Position numbers and translations under genes: made by a program. Shown one piece after another: positions 1-7,674 of a DNA stretch of 37,212 nt; positions within the stretch are counted from its first letter, which is position 1; each line of letters opens with the position of its first letter. The notes below the pieces were generated by a model that saw only the letters and a list, made by a program, of their open reading frames with translations, had not been told where the DNA came from and did not search any database. This stretch comes from DASSJF01 sp035280345 (GTDB taxonomy: Bacteria > Sysuimicrobiota > Sysuimicrobiia > Sysuimicrobiales > Segetimicrobiaceae), in the NCBI GenBank assembly GCA_035280345.1, contig DATEGA010000300.1, forward strand, positions 1 through 37,212, in the 5' to 3' direction.

Positions 1-79
1 TCGACAGGGCCGGTCCCCCCGGCGGCTAATCACCCGTGGCGACAGTACGCCGACACCGCTCGGCGAAAAGAGCTACGCG

Positions 80-113
80 CCCTAGGAGTGACATTTTCAC
101 GGACCTCTTAGGG
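80..113. repeat. Imperfect inverted repeat downstream of usp
   Basis: Arms CCCTAGGAG (80-88) and CTCTTAGGG (105-113) pair at 8 of 9 positions around a 16-nt loop, which itself contains a GTGA/TCAC pair. It lies just past the usp stop on the minus strand, so it could end that transcript, but there is no T-run on either strand. Nothing else was recognised in bases 1-121. Confidence 0.3.
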
Positions 114-121
114 TGACCGAT

Positions 122-1114
122 TCACTGGCCTACGACATCAAAATCCCGCGCGCGCACGAGGAGCACGGGACCGGCGTAACGGCCGACAACCTTGGAGGCG
201 ACGCTGCCGGTGAACACGGCGTCGAGCCCCGTCCGGCCGTGGGAGGCGACGATCAGGAGATCCGCGCCGGACCGGGCCGCCTCGTCCAGCACGCCCTGCG
301 CGGCATCGCCCCGGGACACTGCCCACGAGACGCCGATGTCAACAGCTCGCACGAGCTCGGCAACGGTGCGGAGATAGCGTTGGGCCTCGCCTTCCTCGTA
401 CTCGAGAGTGACCGCGGCCGCGCGAGGAACCAGTCTCGCGGCACCGGCACGCTCGCCGGTGATGGTCGACAACGTGGGCACGACCCGGACCAAACTGACC
501 TCCGCCTTGTACGCCCGGGCCAGGGCGGCGGCGAACGGGAGCGCCCCTTCGGCGGCAGGCTCCCCGTCGAGCGGCACGAGGAGCCGGCGGAGCGTCCACC
601 CGTCGCGTTCAATCGGCGGCACGGCGACCGACTCCGGGGGCCGGATCAGGAGCACGGGACGATTTCCGCGGCGCAGCACCTGCTGCGCGACGCTTCCGAA
701 GAGCGCCCGTCGGGCGCCGCCCGCGCCATGTGTCGCGAGGACGACGAGGTCGGCCTCGAGGTCGGCCGCATGCGCAACGATGCTCTGCGGCACGTTGCCT
801 TCGGGATTCGGATGGACGTGCGTCTCCGTCTCCACCCCGGCGGCGGCGCACCTCGCGGCCATCTCGGCGAGATACCGCTCCGACTCACTGATGTCCGTGA
901 GATGCCGCTCCCCGTGCACCCTCGCGGGGGCATCCCGCTCGGTAACGTGCAGCAGGGCGAGATGGGCTCCGAGGTGCCGTGCGACGGAGACCGCGGGGGG
1001 TAGCGACCACTCCGCGAGACGCGATCCGTCGAGCGGGACGAGCATCCGCTGGATCGCAGTCCCGGCGTTCAGGTCCGGCGCCGCGGCCATTGCGCCCTTC
1101 GTTTCGGTATCCAC
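122..1114 (-). CDS. Tandem-domain universal stress protein (UspA family)
   Basis: Protein of 330 aa with two Usp domains in tandem. Each begins with a beta strand carrying VPLDGS or VPLDGE and ends with the ATP-binding GxxG-x9-GS pattern: GAGGARRALFGS in the first and GRTGLDAVFTGS in the second. Both halves therefore look able to bind nucleotide. Usp proteins are cytosolic stress or signalling proteins; no specific partner can be named. The GTG start at 1114 is preceded by a purine-rich GGAGAGGGG. The gene lies 16 bp after mntH on the same strand and is probably co-transcribed with mntR-mntH, which suggests a role in metal or redox stress (inference). An in-frame ATG at 1090 is an alternative start. 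Confidence 0.9.
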   Translation of the reverse strand: MDTETKGAMAAAPDLNAGTAIQRMLVPLDGSRLAEWSLPPAVSVARHLGAHLALLHVTERDAPARVHGERHLTDISESERYLAEMAARCAAAGVETETHVHPNPEGNVPQSIVAHAADLEADLVVLATHGAGGARRALFGSVAQQVLRRGNRPVLLIRPPESVAVPPIERDGWTLRRLLVPLDGEPAAEGALPFAAALARAYKAEVSLVRVVPTLSTITGERAGAARLVPRAAAVTLEYEEGEAQRYLRTVAELVRAVDIGVSWAVSRGDAAQGVLDEAARSGADLLIVASHGRTGLDAVFTGSVASKVVGRYAGPVLLVRARDFDVVGQ

Positions 1115-1130
1115 GACCGGACCCCTCTCC

Positions 1131-2447
1131 TCACCCGCCGCGCACCGTTTGAATGATCAGATAGATGTTGAGCGCGATGATGAGGGCTGTCACCACAGCG
1201 GCGGCCGCGGATACCAGCGGCCGGTTCACGAGAGGCCCCATAAGGTCCCGCCGATGGGTGAACAGGGCCAACGGCACCAGGGCGAACGGCAGCCCGAAGC
1301 TCAACACCACCTGGCTGATCACGAGCGTCCGTGTCGGATCCAGGCCCGCGGCGATCACCGCGATCGCGGGCGCCATCGTCACCACCCGCCGCAGCCAGAC
1401 GGAGATCTGCCGGTGGAGAAAGCCCTGCATCACCACCTGACCGGCCATCGTACCGACGGTGGACGACGACAGACCCGAGGCCAGCAAGGAGAGCGCGAAC
1501 ACCGCGCTGCTCGCCGGGCCGAGGAGCGGCACCAGGGTTTTGTGCGCCTCCTCGATGCTCGCGACCTTCGTGAGTCCGTGGACCCAGAACGTGGACGCCG
1601 CCATCACCAGCATCGCGGCGTTGACGAGGCCGGCAATCGTCATCGCGATCACGACGTCGGCCAGTTCGAAACGGACGAGACGCTTCGCCTGCTCGACGTT
1701 GGCCGTCGCGACCCGCCGCTGCGTCAGCGACGAGTGGAGGAAGATTACGTGCGGCATGACCGTGGCGCCCAAGATGCCCACGGCGAGGAGCACCGCCTCG
1801 GAGCCGCCTAGGGACGGATGCACGACGGACGCCGCGACCGCGCCCCAGCTTGGACGGTCCAGCACGGTCTCCACGAGATAGCAGCCCGCGATCACGCCGA
1901 CGAGCGTGGTGATCACCGCCTCCACCGGCCGGAACCCGTGCTGTTCGAGCGCGAGGATCACGATCGTGCACATACCGGTCAGCAAGGCCGCCGGCATCAG
2001 CGGCATCCCGAAGAGAAGGTTGAAGCCGATCGCCGCGCCGAGGAACTCCGCCAGGTCGGTCGCCATCGCCACGATCTCCATGAGCACCCACAGGCCCCAG
2101 ACGACCCGCCGGGGGAATTGCTCGCGGCACATCTCGGCCAGGTTGCGGCCGGTCGCGATCCCGAGCTTGGCGGACAGCGCCTGCACCAGCATCGCGATGA
2201 GGTTGCTCGCCAGAACGACCCAGACGAGCCGGTAGCCGAATTCGGAGCCGCCCTGAATGTTGGTGGCAAAGTTGCCCGGGTCGATATAGGCAACGGACGC
2301 CACGAACGCCGGACCCAGGAACGGCAGCAGTTGGAGCAGCCCACGGCGACGGCTCCGGCCGGCAAGGATCTCGGCCGCCGCGGCGACGGTGGCGACGTCC
2401 CCGCGGCGCGGCGCGTCCGGCTCGGACATCGGCGCGGCGCCGCTCAC
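1131..2447 (-). CDS. mntH: Nramp-family divalent metal (Mn2+/Fe2+) transporter
   Basis: Protein of 438 aa, normal for bacterial MntH, with about 11 hydrophobic segments. The metal-site motif DPGN of the first membrane helix is present (AYIDPGNFATN), as is the MPH motif of helix 6 (ATVMPHVIFLHSS), so it should be an active proton-coupled Mn2+/Fe2+ importer in the cytoplasmic membrane. The GTG start at 2447 overlaps the mntR stop in a GTGA, implying translational coupling to the regulator. An ATG at 2429 is an alternative start. It is regulated with mntR through the operator at 3126-3147 (inference). Confidence 0.93.
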   Translation of the reverse strand: MSGAAPMSEPDAPRRGDVATVAAAAEILAGRSRRRGLLQLLPFLGPAFVASVAYIDPGNFATNIQGGSEFGYRLVWVVLASNLIAMLVQALSAKLGIATGRNLAEMCREQFPRRVVWGLWVLMEIVAMATDLAEFLGAAIGFNLLFGMPLMPAALLTGMCTIVILALEQHGFRPVEAVITTLVGVIAGCYLVETVLDRPSWGAVAASVVHPSLGGSEAVLLAVGILGATVMPHVIFLHSSLTQRRVATANVEQAKRLVRFELADVVIAMTIAGLVNAAMLVMAASTFWVHGLTKVASIEEAHKTLVPLLGPASSAVFALSLLASGLSSSTVGTMAGQVVMQGFLHRQISVWLRRVVTMAPAIAVIAAGLDPTRTLVISQVVLSFGLPFALVPLALFTHRRDLMGPLVNRPLVSAAAAVVTALIIALNIYLIIQTVRGG

Positions 2448-3091
2448 TGCACGTGCACGTTCGCGCTCATCGTGTGCGACAAAGTGATCCGCCGGCCGCC
2501 GACCTCGACCTCGCAGCCGCTGCGGCGGCGGCCGAGCATCTTGAGTACGACACCCGGCAGCACACCGAGTCGGGCGAGCTGCCGCAGCAGCGCGGGACTC
2601 TCGTCGCCGACGTGGGCGACGACGCCGCGCGCGCCCGGCGCCAGCGTCTCGAGCCTCGGATAGCGCACGTCGCGCATCGACCCGTCCATGGACGGAATCG
2701 GATCCCCATGCGGATCCTGCACGGGATCCCCGAGGGCCGTGGCCATCCGCGCTTCGACGCCCTCGGAGAGGACGTGCTCCATCCTCTCGGCCTCGCCGTG
2801 GACCTGGTCGAGCGGAACCCCGAGCTGCCGGGCCAGATAGAGCTCGATCAGGCGATGGTGGCGGATGATCTCAAGTGCAATCTTTTCGCCGGCCGGCGTC
2901 AGCAGGAATCCTTGGTAGCGGCTGTACGCGACCAGCCGGAGGCGCGCCAAGCGCTTCACCATATTGGTGGCGGACGCCGCGGAGACGTCGAGCCGTTCGG
3001 CGATTTCAGAGGTGGACACGGCGGTCCGGCCCTGCTGCAGCTTGTAAATCGCCTTCAGGTAGTCTTGCATCACGCCGGTGATCGCCGACAC
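2444..3091 (-). CDS. mntR: DtxR/MntR-family metal-dependent repressor
   Basis: Protein of 215 aa. The N-terminal winged helix opens with the family signature MQDYLKAIYKL and continues through the recognition region SEIAERLDVSAASATNMVKRL. A central dimerisation/metal-binding domain follows (ERMEHVLSEGVE region), then a C-terminal SH3-like/FeoA-type domain (GARGVVAHVGDESPALLRQL). This is the long, IdeR/DtxR-like architecture rather than the short Bacillus MntR form. GTG at 3091 is preceded by GGAGG 10 nt upstream; an ATG at 3070 lacks a ribosome site. It is the first gene of mntR-mntH-usp. It probably represses its own operon when Mn2+ or Fe2+ is plentiful; which metal is sensed cannot be read from the sequence. 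Confidence 0.9.
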   Translation of the reverse strand: MSAITGVMQDYLKAIYKLQQGRTAVSTSEIAERLDVSAASATNMVKRLARLRLVAYSRYQGFLLTPAGEKIALEIIRHHRLIELYLARQLGVPLDQVHGEAERMEHVLSEGVEARMATALGDPVQDPHGDPIPSMDGSMRDVRYPRLETLAPGARGVVAHVGDESPALLRQLARLGVLPGVVLKMLGRRRSGCEVEVGGRRITLSHTMSANVHVQ

Positions 3092-3125
3092 GCCGGTGCC
3101 GCCTCCACTGTTTGTGACACTAAAT

Positions 3126-3147
3126 TAATTTAGCCTCGACTAAATTA
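3126..3147. promoter_or_regulatory. DtxR/MntR-type operator in the mntR promoter
   Basis: Perfect 8-bp arms TAATTTAG (3126-3133) and CTAAATTA (3140-3147) surround a 6-nt centre, 35 bp upstream of the mntR start. A second palindrome, TAAATTAATTTA (3121-3132), overlaps it. The AT-rich block stands out from the GC-rich surroundings and probably also holds the promoter. Length and symmetry fit DtxR-superfamily operators, and its position fits autorepression. The assignment to this regulator is inference from adjacency. Confidence 0.7.
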
Positions 3148-3227
3148 TCTGCAGGCAGTGTACCGGCAGGTCTCGGTGGCTGTCAAGCGGGACCGGCCCC
3201 CTCCGGCCGAGAAGGGAACCTGCGACG

Positions 3228-4193
3228 ATGACCGCGAGCCTACGAAGGCCCCGCCCGCTCGTTCCGGGAGATACCATCGGGCTCGTCTCCCCTTCGGGGC
3301 CGACCCGGCCGGGCGGCATCGGCTCGACGCCGGAGAGCGTGGAGCGGACGCGGGCGAGGCTGCACGACGTCGGATTCCGGACCCTGATCGCGCCGCACGC
3401 CTTCGACGCGCGCGGCTATCTCGCGGGCACGGATGCGGACCGGGCGGCCGACCTGCAGGAGATGCTCGACGACCCGGCGGTGCAGGGCGTCTTCTGCATC
3501 CGGGGCGGCTACGGCGCCCACCGCCTGCTCGACCGCCTGGACTACCGCGCGATCGGCCGCCGGCCCAAGGTCTTTGTCGGTTACAGCGACATCACGGCGC
3601 TGCACCTCGCGTTCTACACGCAGTGCGGGTTCGTCACGTTTCACGGACCGATGGCCGGGGCGCTCGCACAGCCTGATCCGCACGACTACCTCGAGCTCCT
3701 GCGCACGATCACCCGGGCCGAGCCGCTCGGCCGCCTAACTAATCCACCCGGTGCACCGGCGATTGAGACGCTGGTGCCGGGTGCGGCCGAAGGGCCGCTG
3801 ATCGGCGGCAACGCCGCCCTGCTGACGGGGCTGCTCGGCACGCGGTTTGTGCCTGAGGTGGAGGAGTTTCGAGGCAAGATCCTATTTCTGGAAGACGTGG
3901 GCGACAAACTGTACCGGCTCGACCGTAAACTCGCGCATCTTCGGCTCGCCGGGATTCTCGATGTGGTGGCGGGGATCGTGATCGGCGAATGCCGGTACTC
4001 CCCCGAGTCGGGCGACATCCTGTCACTGCGTGACATTCTCGACGATCACATCGTCCGGCTCGGCAAACCCGCAATCTACGGCCTGGCCTGCGGGCACGGG
4101 GACTACCATCTCACGCTGCCCGTCGGCGTCCGCGCCCGATTGGACGCGGCGGAGTGCAGTCTGTTTATCGAAGAAGCCGGGGTTGAAGCCTAG
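3228..4193 (+). CDS. ldcA: LD-carboxypeptidase (peptidase S66, LdcA-like)
   Basis: Protein of 321 aa, the usual length for muramoyltetrapeptide carboxypeptidases, which remove the terminal D-Ala from tetrapeptide stems during murein recycling in the cytosol. The catalytic triad is recognisable: Ser120 in VGYSDITALH, Glu222 in LFLEDVGDK and His290 in GLACGHGDYH. This matches the Ser115/Glu217/His285 spacing of the Pseudomonas enzyme with a constant offset of five. No signal peptide is visible. The ATG at 3228 follows a GAAGGGA. Neighbours do not suggest a pathway. Some S66 members act on other peptides (for example microcin self-immunity), so the exact substrate is open. Confidence 0.92.
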   Translation: MTASLRRPRPLVPGDTIGLVSPSGPTRPGGIGSTPESVERTRARLHDVGFRTLIAPHAFDARGYLAGTDADRAADLQEMLDDPAVQGVFCIRGGYGAHRLLDRLDYRAIGRRPKVFVGYSDITALHLAFYTQCGFVTFHGPMAGALAQPDPHDYLELLRTITRAEPLGRLTNPPGAPAIETLVPGAAEGPLIGGNAALLTGLLGTRFVPEVEEFRGKILFLEDVGDKLYRLDRKLAHLRLAGILDVVAGIVIGECRYSPESGDILSLRDILDDHIVRLGKPAIYGLACGHGDYHLTLPVGVRARLDAAECSLFIEEAGVEA

Positions 4194-4230
4194 GCCCCGC
4201 CGTCCATCGCCCGCGCCCCCTAACACGGCA

Positions 4231-4503
4231 CTAGCAGAGATCGACTAGATCGCGCAGCCGCGCCGGCCCCCGTTTGGCGCCATCGACGATCTCGAAAAAT
4301 TCATCGAAGGTCCCGCCAAGCGCATCGAGCAGGCGCTGGCGCGTCTTTGGGCCAGGAAGTGTCCGGCCCGCCAGCACGTCTGACAGGTGAGTGCGATGCA
4401 TCCCCATCTCTTGGGCCAGCGCCGTCTTTGTGATGTTCCGCCGCGCGATCGCGGCCTCCAACGCGGCCTGCCTCAGGCGCACCTTCATTGATTTGGGCCT
4501 CAT
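4231..4503 (-). CDS. Small Cro/CI-type helix-turn-helix regulator
   Basis: Short protein of about 90 aa with one helix-turn-helix domain: KTALAQEMGMHRTHLSDVLAG forms the two-helix unit, followed by RTLPGPKTRQRLLDALGG as in XRE-family proteins. No second domain is present, so ligand sensing is not obvious. I take ATG 4503; ATG 4488 is equally possible and a longer form from 4536 is not favoured. A consensus -35 TTGACA (4536-4531) lies inside the palindrome at 4520-4538. With a 17-nt spacer it places a weak -10 (TAGCTT, 4513-4508) so close to 4503 that the transcript may be leaderless. It is divergent from another helix-turn-helix gene. It resembles phage or plasmid repressors and antitoxin-type proteins; no toxin is visible. 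Confidence 0.7.
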   Translation of the reverse strand: MRPKSMKVRLRQAALEAAIARRNITKTALAQEMGMHRTHLSDVLAGRTLPGPKTRQRLLDALGGTFDEFFEIVDGAKRGPARLRDLVDLC

Positions 4504-4519
4504 GTTCAAGCTAACTCGA

Positions 4520-4538
4520 TATTGACGGTATGTCAATA
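4520..4538. promoter_or_regulatory. Palindromic operator A between divergent HTH genes
   Basis: Perfect inverted repeat TATTGAC (4520-4526) / GTCAATA (4532-4538) with a 5-nt spacer. Its core TGACGGTATGTCA (4523-4535) matches the core of operator B at 10 of 13 positions. It covers the -35 box TTGACA of the minus-strand regulator (4536-4531), so binding would block that promoter. Confidence 0.6.
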
Positions 4539-4614
4539 AACAAATTCACCCCTGCGTTGTCAACATGTCGGCCATCTGCCTTGCTGTGTTCTGATATGTG
4601 TGGTACGTTTGTCG

Positions 4615-4627
4615 TGACGTTCCGTCA
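4615..4627. promoter_or_regulatory. Palindromic operator B at the start of the plus-strand HTH gene
   Basis: Inverted repeat TGACG-TTC-CGTCA ends one base before the ATG at 4629. It shares TGACG-N-T-NN-GTCA with operator A, 92 bp away centre to centre. Binding here would block transcription or translation start of the plus-strand regulator. Confidence 0.5.
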
Positions 4628-4628
4628 A

Positions 4629-5093
4629 ATGACCGAATCCGCCGACTTCTACCGAAAAATTGGGAGCCGTCTTCGCGCCGCGAGACAGCGGGCAGAACTA
4701 TCGCAGGCGGCTCTCGGCGCTCGTCTAGGGGTCACGGCGGGTGCTATCAACCGCTACGAGATGGGCGGCCGCCGCGTACCACTCCGGGATGTGCCGCGGC
4801 TTGCCTCGATCTTGGGCATCGCGCCCGCGGCGCTGTTCGGAGGGACGGCGGCTCCACCGCACGGCGGGGCTGCGCGCCGCGCCGGCGAGGTACGGGAAGA
4901 ATCTCCAATATATGGGGTGTCCGGGACCGGGCGGCGGAGGGCCGTCCGCCGGTATGCGGCGTCGCTGACGACATCGCAGCTCCGAATGCTCGCCCGGCGC
5001 GCCGGCCTCGGACCGGATGCGGAGGCGCCGTCTCTGCGCCGTTATGCGGAGTTGATCGCCGAAGATTTCGCCAAACGGACCGCCCGGCCTTAA
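4629..5093 (+). CDS. XRE-family helix-turn-helix transcriptional regulator
   Basis: Protein of 154 aa from ATG 4629. Residues 9-63 form a classical Cro/CI domain (IGSRLRAARQRAELSQAALG, GVTAGAINRYEMGGRRVP, LASILGIAPAALFGG). A Gly/Ala/Arg-rich linker and a short C-terminal helical part (LTTSQLRMLARRAGLGPDAE) follow; I do not recognise the latter. An upstream in-frame ATG at 4530 would run through operator A and was not used. No Shine-Dalgarno precedes 4629. The hisC-like gene follows 15 bp downstream, so the two are probably co-transcribed. It is likely auto- and cross-regulated with the divergent regulator through the two related palindromes (inference). Confidence 0.8.
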   Translation: MTESADFYRKIGSRLRAARQRAELSQAALGARLGVTAGAINRYEMGGRRVPLRDVPRLASILGIAPAALFGGTAAPPHGGAARRAGEVREESPIYGVSGTGRRRAVRRYAASLTTSQLRMLARRAGLGPDAEAPSLRRYAELIAEDFAKRTARP

Positions 5094-5108
5094 TTGCGCG
5101 GAGGTCAC

Positions 5109-6245
5109 ATGGCCCGCGCCGAAGGAAGCAGTGTGAACGAGCCGACGAAAATGCCACCTCATCCGCTCGCGAGGAAGGCGCTGGCCTTCATCGAGCCCTA
5201 CGTACCTGGCCGCTCCGCGGAGGAGGTGCAGCGGGAGTATCGCCTGGCGAGCGTCGCGAAGCTCGGCAGCAACGAAAACCCGCTCGGGGTCTCGCCCAAG
5301 ATCCGCGATGCCCTGCTCAAGATCGTCGACGGCGTCCACCACTACCCGGACCCGACATGTGCCTCGCTGCGCCGGCGGGTCGCCGCCCGGTTCGGCGTGA
5401 CCCCGGAGCACGTCTGCGTCGCGAACGGCGTCGACAATGTGCTCACCTGCCTCGGGCTCGCGTTCCTCGACACGGGGGACCGGTGCGTGATCGGCGCGCC
5501 GACCTACTCGGCCTACGCGTCACTCGCGCTGATGCTGAACGCGATTCCGGTGGAGGTGCCGGTCCGCGAGCGGGACTGGCGTCTCGACCTCCCCCGCATG
5601 ACCGGCGCCGCGGCGGACGCGAAGATGGTCATCGTCTGCAACCCCAATAACCCGACCGCCACGATCGTCACGCACGACGAGGTCGAGGCATTTCTCCGCA
5701 GCCTCCCCGCCACGGTCCTCGCCGTGTTGGACGAAGCCTACGCGGAGTTCGCGGACGACCCCGCGTTTCCCGATAGCGCCGCGCTGATCCACCGTTATCC
5801 GAACCTGATCGTGCTGCGGACGTTCTCGAAGATCTACGGCTTGGCCGGCCTGCGCGTCGGATACGCGGTCGCCGCCCCGGAGATCATCGCCTGTCTCAAC
5901 CAGGTCCGGGAGCCGTTCCCCGTGGACCGATTGGCGCAGGCGGCGGCCGAGGCGACTCTCGACGACGAGCCGTACGTTCGTGCCGCCTTCGAAAACAACC
6001 GGAGCGGACGCGTGTGGCTGGGCGCGGCGCTGGCAGAGCTGGGGCTGCGAACCATTCCGAGCCAGGCCAATTTCGTCCTGGTGGATCTGGGCCGGCCGTC
6101 GGGCGAGGTGGCGCGGCAGTTGCTGCCGCACGGCGTCATCATCCGGCCGGGCGCGATGTGGCGCCTGCCGACGTGGGCGCGCATCACCGTGGGCACGCCG
6201 GCGGAGAACCGCCGCGTCATCGCGTCACTGCAGGCGGTGCTTTAG
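5109..6245 (+). CDS. hisC: Histidinol-phosphate aminotransferase family (class I/II PLP)
   Basis: Protein of 378 aa. It would transfer an amino group between glutamate and imidazole-acetol phosphate in histidine synthesis, using PLP in the cytosol. Visible signatures are KLGSNENPLG near residue 51, VCNPNNPT near 178, LDEAYAEF near 208, the PLP lysine K241 in FSKIYGLAGLRVGY, and RITVGTP near the end. The ATG at 5109 is chosen because GGAGG lies 4 nt upstream; a TTG at 5094 is less likely. No other his biosynthesis gene is nearby, and it follows a regulator, so it may act on another substrate (aromatic amino acid or phosphonate aminotransferases are close relatives). Its stop overlaps the convergent ubiD-like stop. 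Confidence 0.85.
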   Translation: MARAEGSSVNEPTKMPPHPLARKALAFIEPYVPGRSAEEVQREYRLASVAKLGSNENPLGVSPKIRDALLKIVDGVHHYPDPTCASLRRRVAARFGVTPEHVCVANGVDNVLTCLGLAFLDTGDRCVIGAPTYSAYASLALMLNAIPVEVPVRERDWRLDLPRMTGAAADAKMVIVCNPNNPTATIVTHDEVEAFLRSLPATVLAVLDEAYAEFADDPAFPDSAALIHRYPNLIVLRTFSKIYGLAGLRVGYAVAAPEIIACLNQVREPFPVDRLAQAAAEATLDDEPYVRAAFENNRSGRVWLGAALAELGLRTIPSQANFVLVDLGRPSGEVARQLLPHGVIIRPGAMWRLPTWARITVGTPAENRRVIASLQAVL

Positions 6246-7624
6246 GCCAGCCACTCCTTCAAATCCAACCCCATCCACATCGCATACGGCGGAGCCGCGA
6301 CCTCGGGGAAGTCCGGATCAAGCGGCTTGGTCGCGTCGACCCCCAGCCTAGTGCTCAGGAGGCGGTTCTCCCGATCGATGGAGTGCCACGCCGGGTAGCC
6401 GGTCGGATCGACGCGCGAAATGTATGAGCCCGGCACCGTGAAGAAAGACCGGTCGGCCTGCGTCCGTGTCATCACAGCCCACAACACACGCTGATCGTCG
6501 TAAATGTCGATGTCCTGGTCCACGACGATCGCGCACTTGAACCGGTAGACGCCGAGCGCCGCCAGGGCCGCGTTGACACCCGCCCCTTCGATATCCTTCT
6601 TGATCTGCACGTAAACAAGGTTGCCCGCGCCCGACACGGGCACGTTGATGGCCTGCACCTGCGGCGCTACTTGCTGCAACTGCGACAGCACCACGCCCTC
6701 CATGCCCAGCCCGAAAAGGATCAGATGCTCCGGGCCGACGTTGAAGACGTCGTGGAAGACGGCGTCGCGCCGCCGGGTGATCGCCGTCACCTCGAACACC
6801 CGCGCCTTCTTCGGCGGCGCGTAGTACAGCCAGTAGTCGCCGAACGGACCGTCCAACTCCCAGGCGTCGGTCCGAATTCGTCCTTCGATGACGATCTCGG
6901 CAGCGGCGGGCACCAAAACGTCCACGGTCTCGCAGGGCACGATCTCCACCGGTTCACCCAGCAGTCCGCCCATGGTCTCGAGTTCGAATTCGTAGGTACT
7001 GCCGCGCTGTTGCGACGCCATACCCATCGCCGGATGGTGGCCGAGAACGATGGCCGCGTCCACATGCTTGCCCGCGGCTTCCGCGCGCAGCGCGGCTTCC
7101 GACGCATGGCTCAGGGGCGCCATATTCATCGTAACGGCAGCCGGCGACAGAACCCGATTGCGGTAGATCCCAGCGTTCAGCGCGCCGGACGTGGGATCGC
7201 GCGTGACGGTCACTCCCGCGGTAATGTATGGCCCGGCATCCTTTTCGCAGTGCGTCACGATCGGCAACGTCCGGAGGTCCGCCCTTTCGCCGGTAAGGAC
7301 GACCTCCTTAACGGGGCCGGACGGTACCGTCTTCGGCTTGACCCGGTTCTTTTGGGCTTCGGCGAATCGCGCCGCTACGTTCTCGGGCGCCGTCCCCAGA
7401 GCAAGCGCCAGGTGCTGCTTCGACGCGAAGAGATTGGTGACGACGGGCAAATCGTAGCCCGCGACGTTCTCGAAGATTAAAATCGGCAACCGGCCGTCGG
7501 CTTCGAGGCGCTTCTGCAGCGACGAGATCTCCCACTTCGCGTCGATCCGTCTCTTCACGCGGCGCACGAGCTCGGGCGCGCGCTCCTCGGCCTGCTTCAG
7601 GAACGATCTCAGATCGTTCGGCAC
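6242..7624 (-). CDS. UbiD-family (de)carboxylase
   Basis: Protein of 460 aa from GTG 7624, which gives the common UbiD start (PNDLRSFL) after a GGGGGTGTC. UbiD enzymes use prenylated FMN and Mn2+/K+ to (de)carboxylate aromatic or alpha,beta-unsaturated acids. GIYRNRVLS carries the family arginine (R155). The signature usually written EGPFG(E/D) reads D258-GPFG-D263 here, so the first acid is aspartate; this may tune or impair chemistry. It is the last gene of the Rieske/amidohydrolase/importer operon, which suggests decarboxylation of an imported acid (inference). It is not placed with ubiquinone genes, so a UbiD biosynthetic role is unlikely. No UbiX prenyltransferase gene is in the window. 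Confidence 0.88.
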   Translation of the reverse strand: MPNDLRSFLKQAEERAPELVRRVKRRIDAKWEISSLQKRLEADGRLPILIFENVAGYDLPVVTNLFASKQHLALALGTAPENVAARFAEAQKNRVKPKTVPSGPVKEVVLTGERADLRTLPIVTHCEKDAGPYITAGVTVTRDPTSGALNAGIYRNRVLSPAAVTMNMAPLSHASEAALRAEAAGKHVDAAIVLGHHPAMGMASQQRGSTYEFELETMGGLLGEPVEIVPCETVDVLVPAAAEIVIEGRIRTDAWELDGPFGDYWLYYAPPKKARVFEVTAITRRRDAVFHDVFNVGPEHLILFGLGMEGVVLSQLQQVAPQVQAINVPVSGAGNLVYVQIKKDIEGAGVNAALAALGVYRFKCAIVVDQDIDIYDDQRVLWAVMTRTQADRSFFTVPGSYISRVDPTGYPAWHSIDRENRLLSTRLGVDATKPLDPDFPEVAAPPYAMWMGLDLKEWLA

Positions 7625-7674
7625 GACACACCCCCGCCCGCCGCGATCAACGAACCCGTCGCTCCGGCGGCACC

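Noticed and set aside
3121..3147. Reading the AT-rich block as a mobile-element end or attachment site
   Set aside because: No second copy, integrase or transposase was seen, and its symmetry and position fit a DtxR-type operator.
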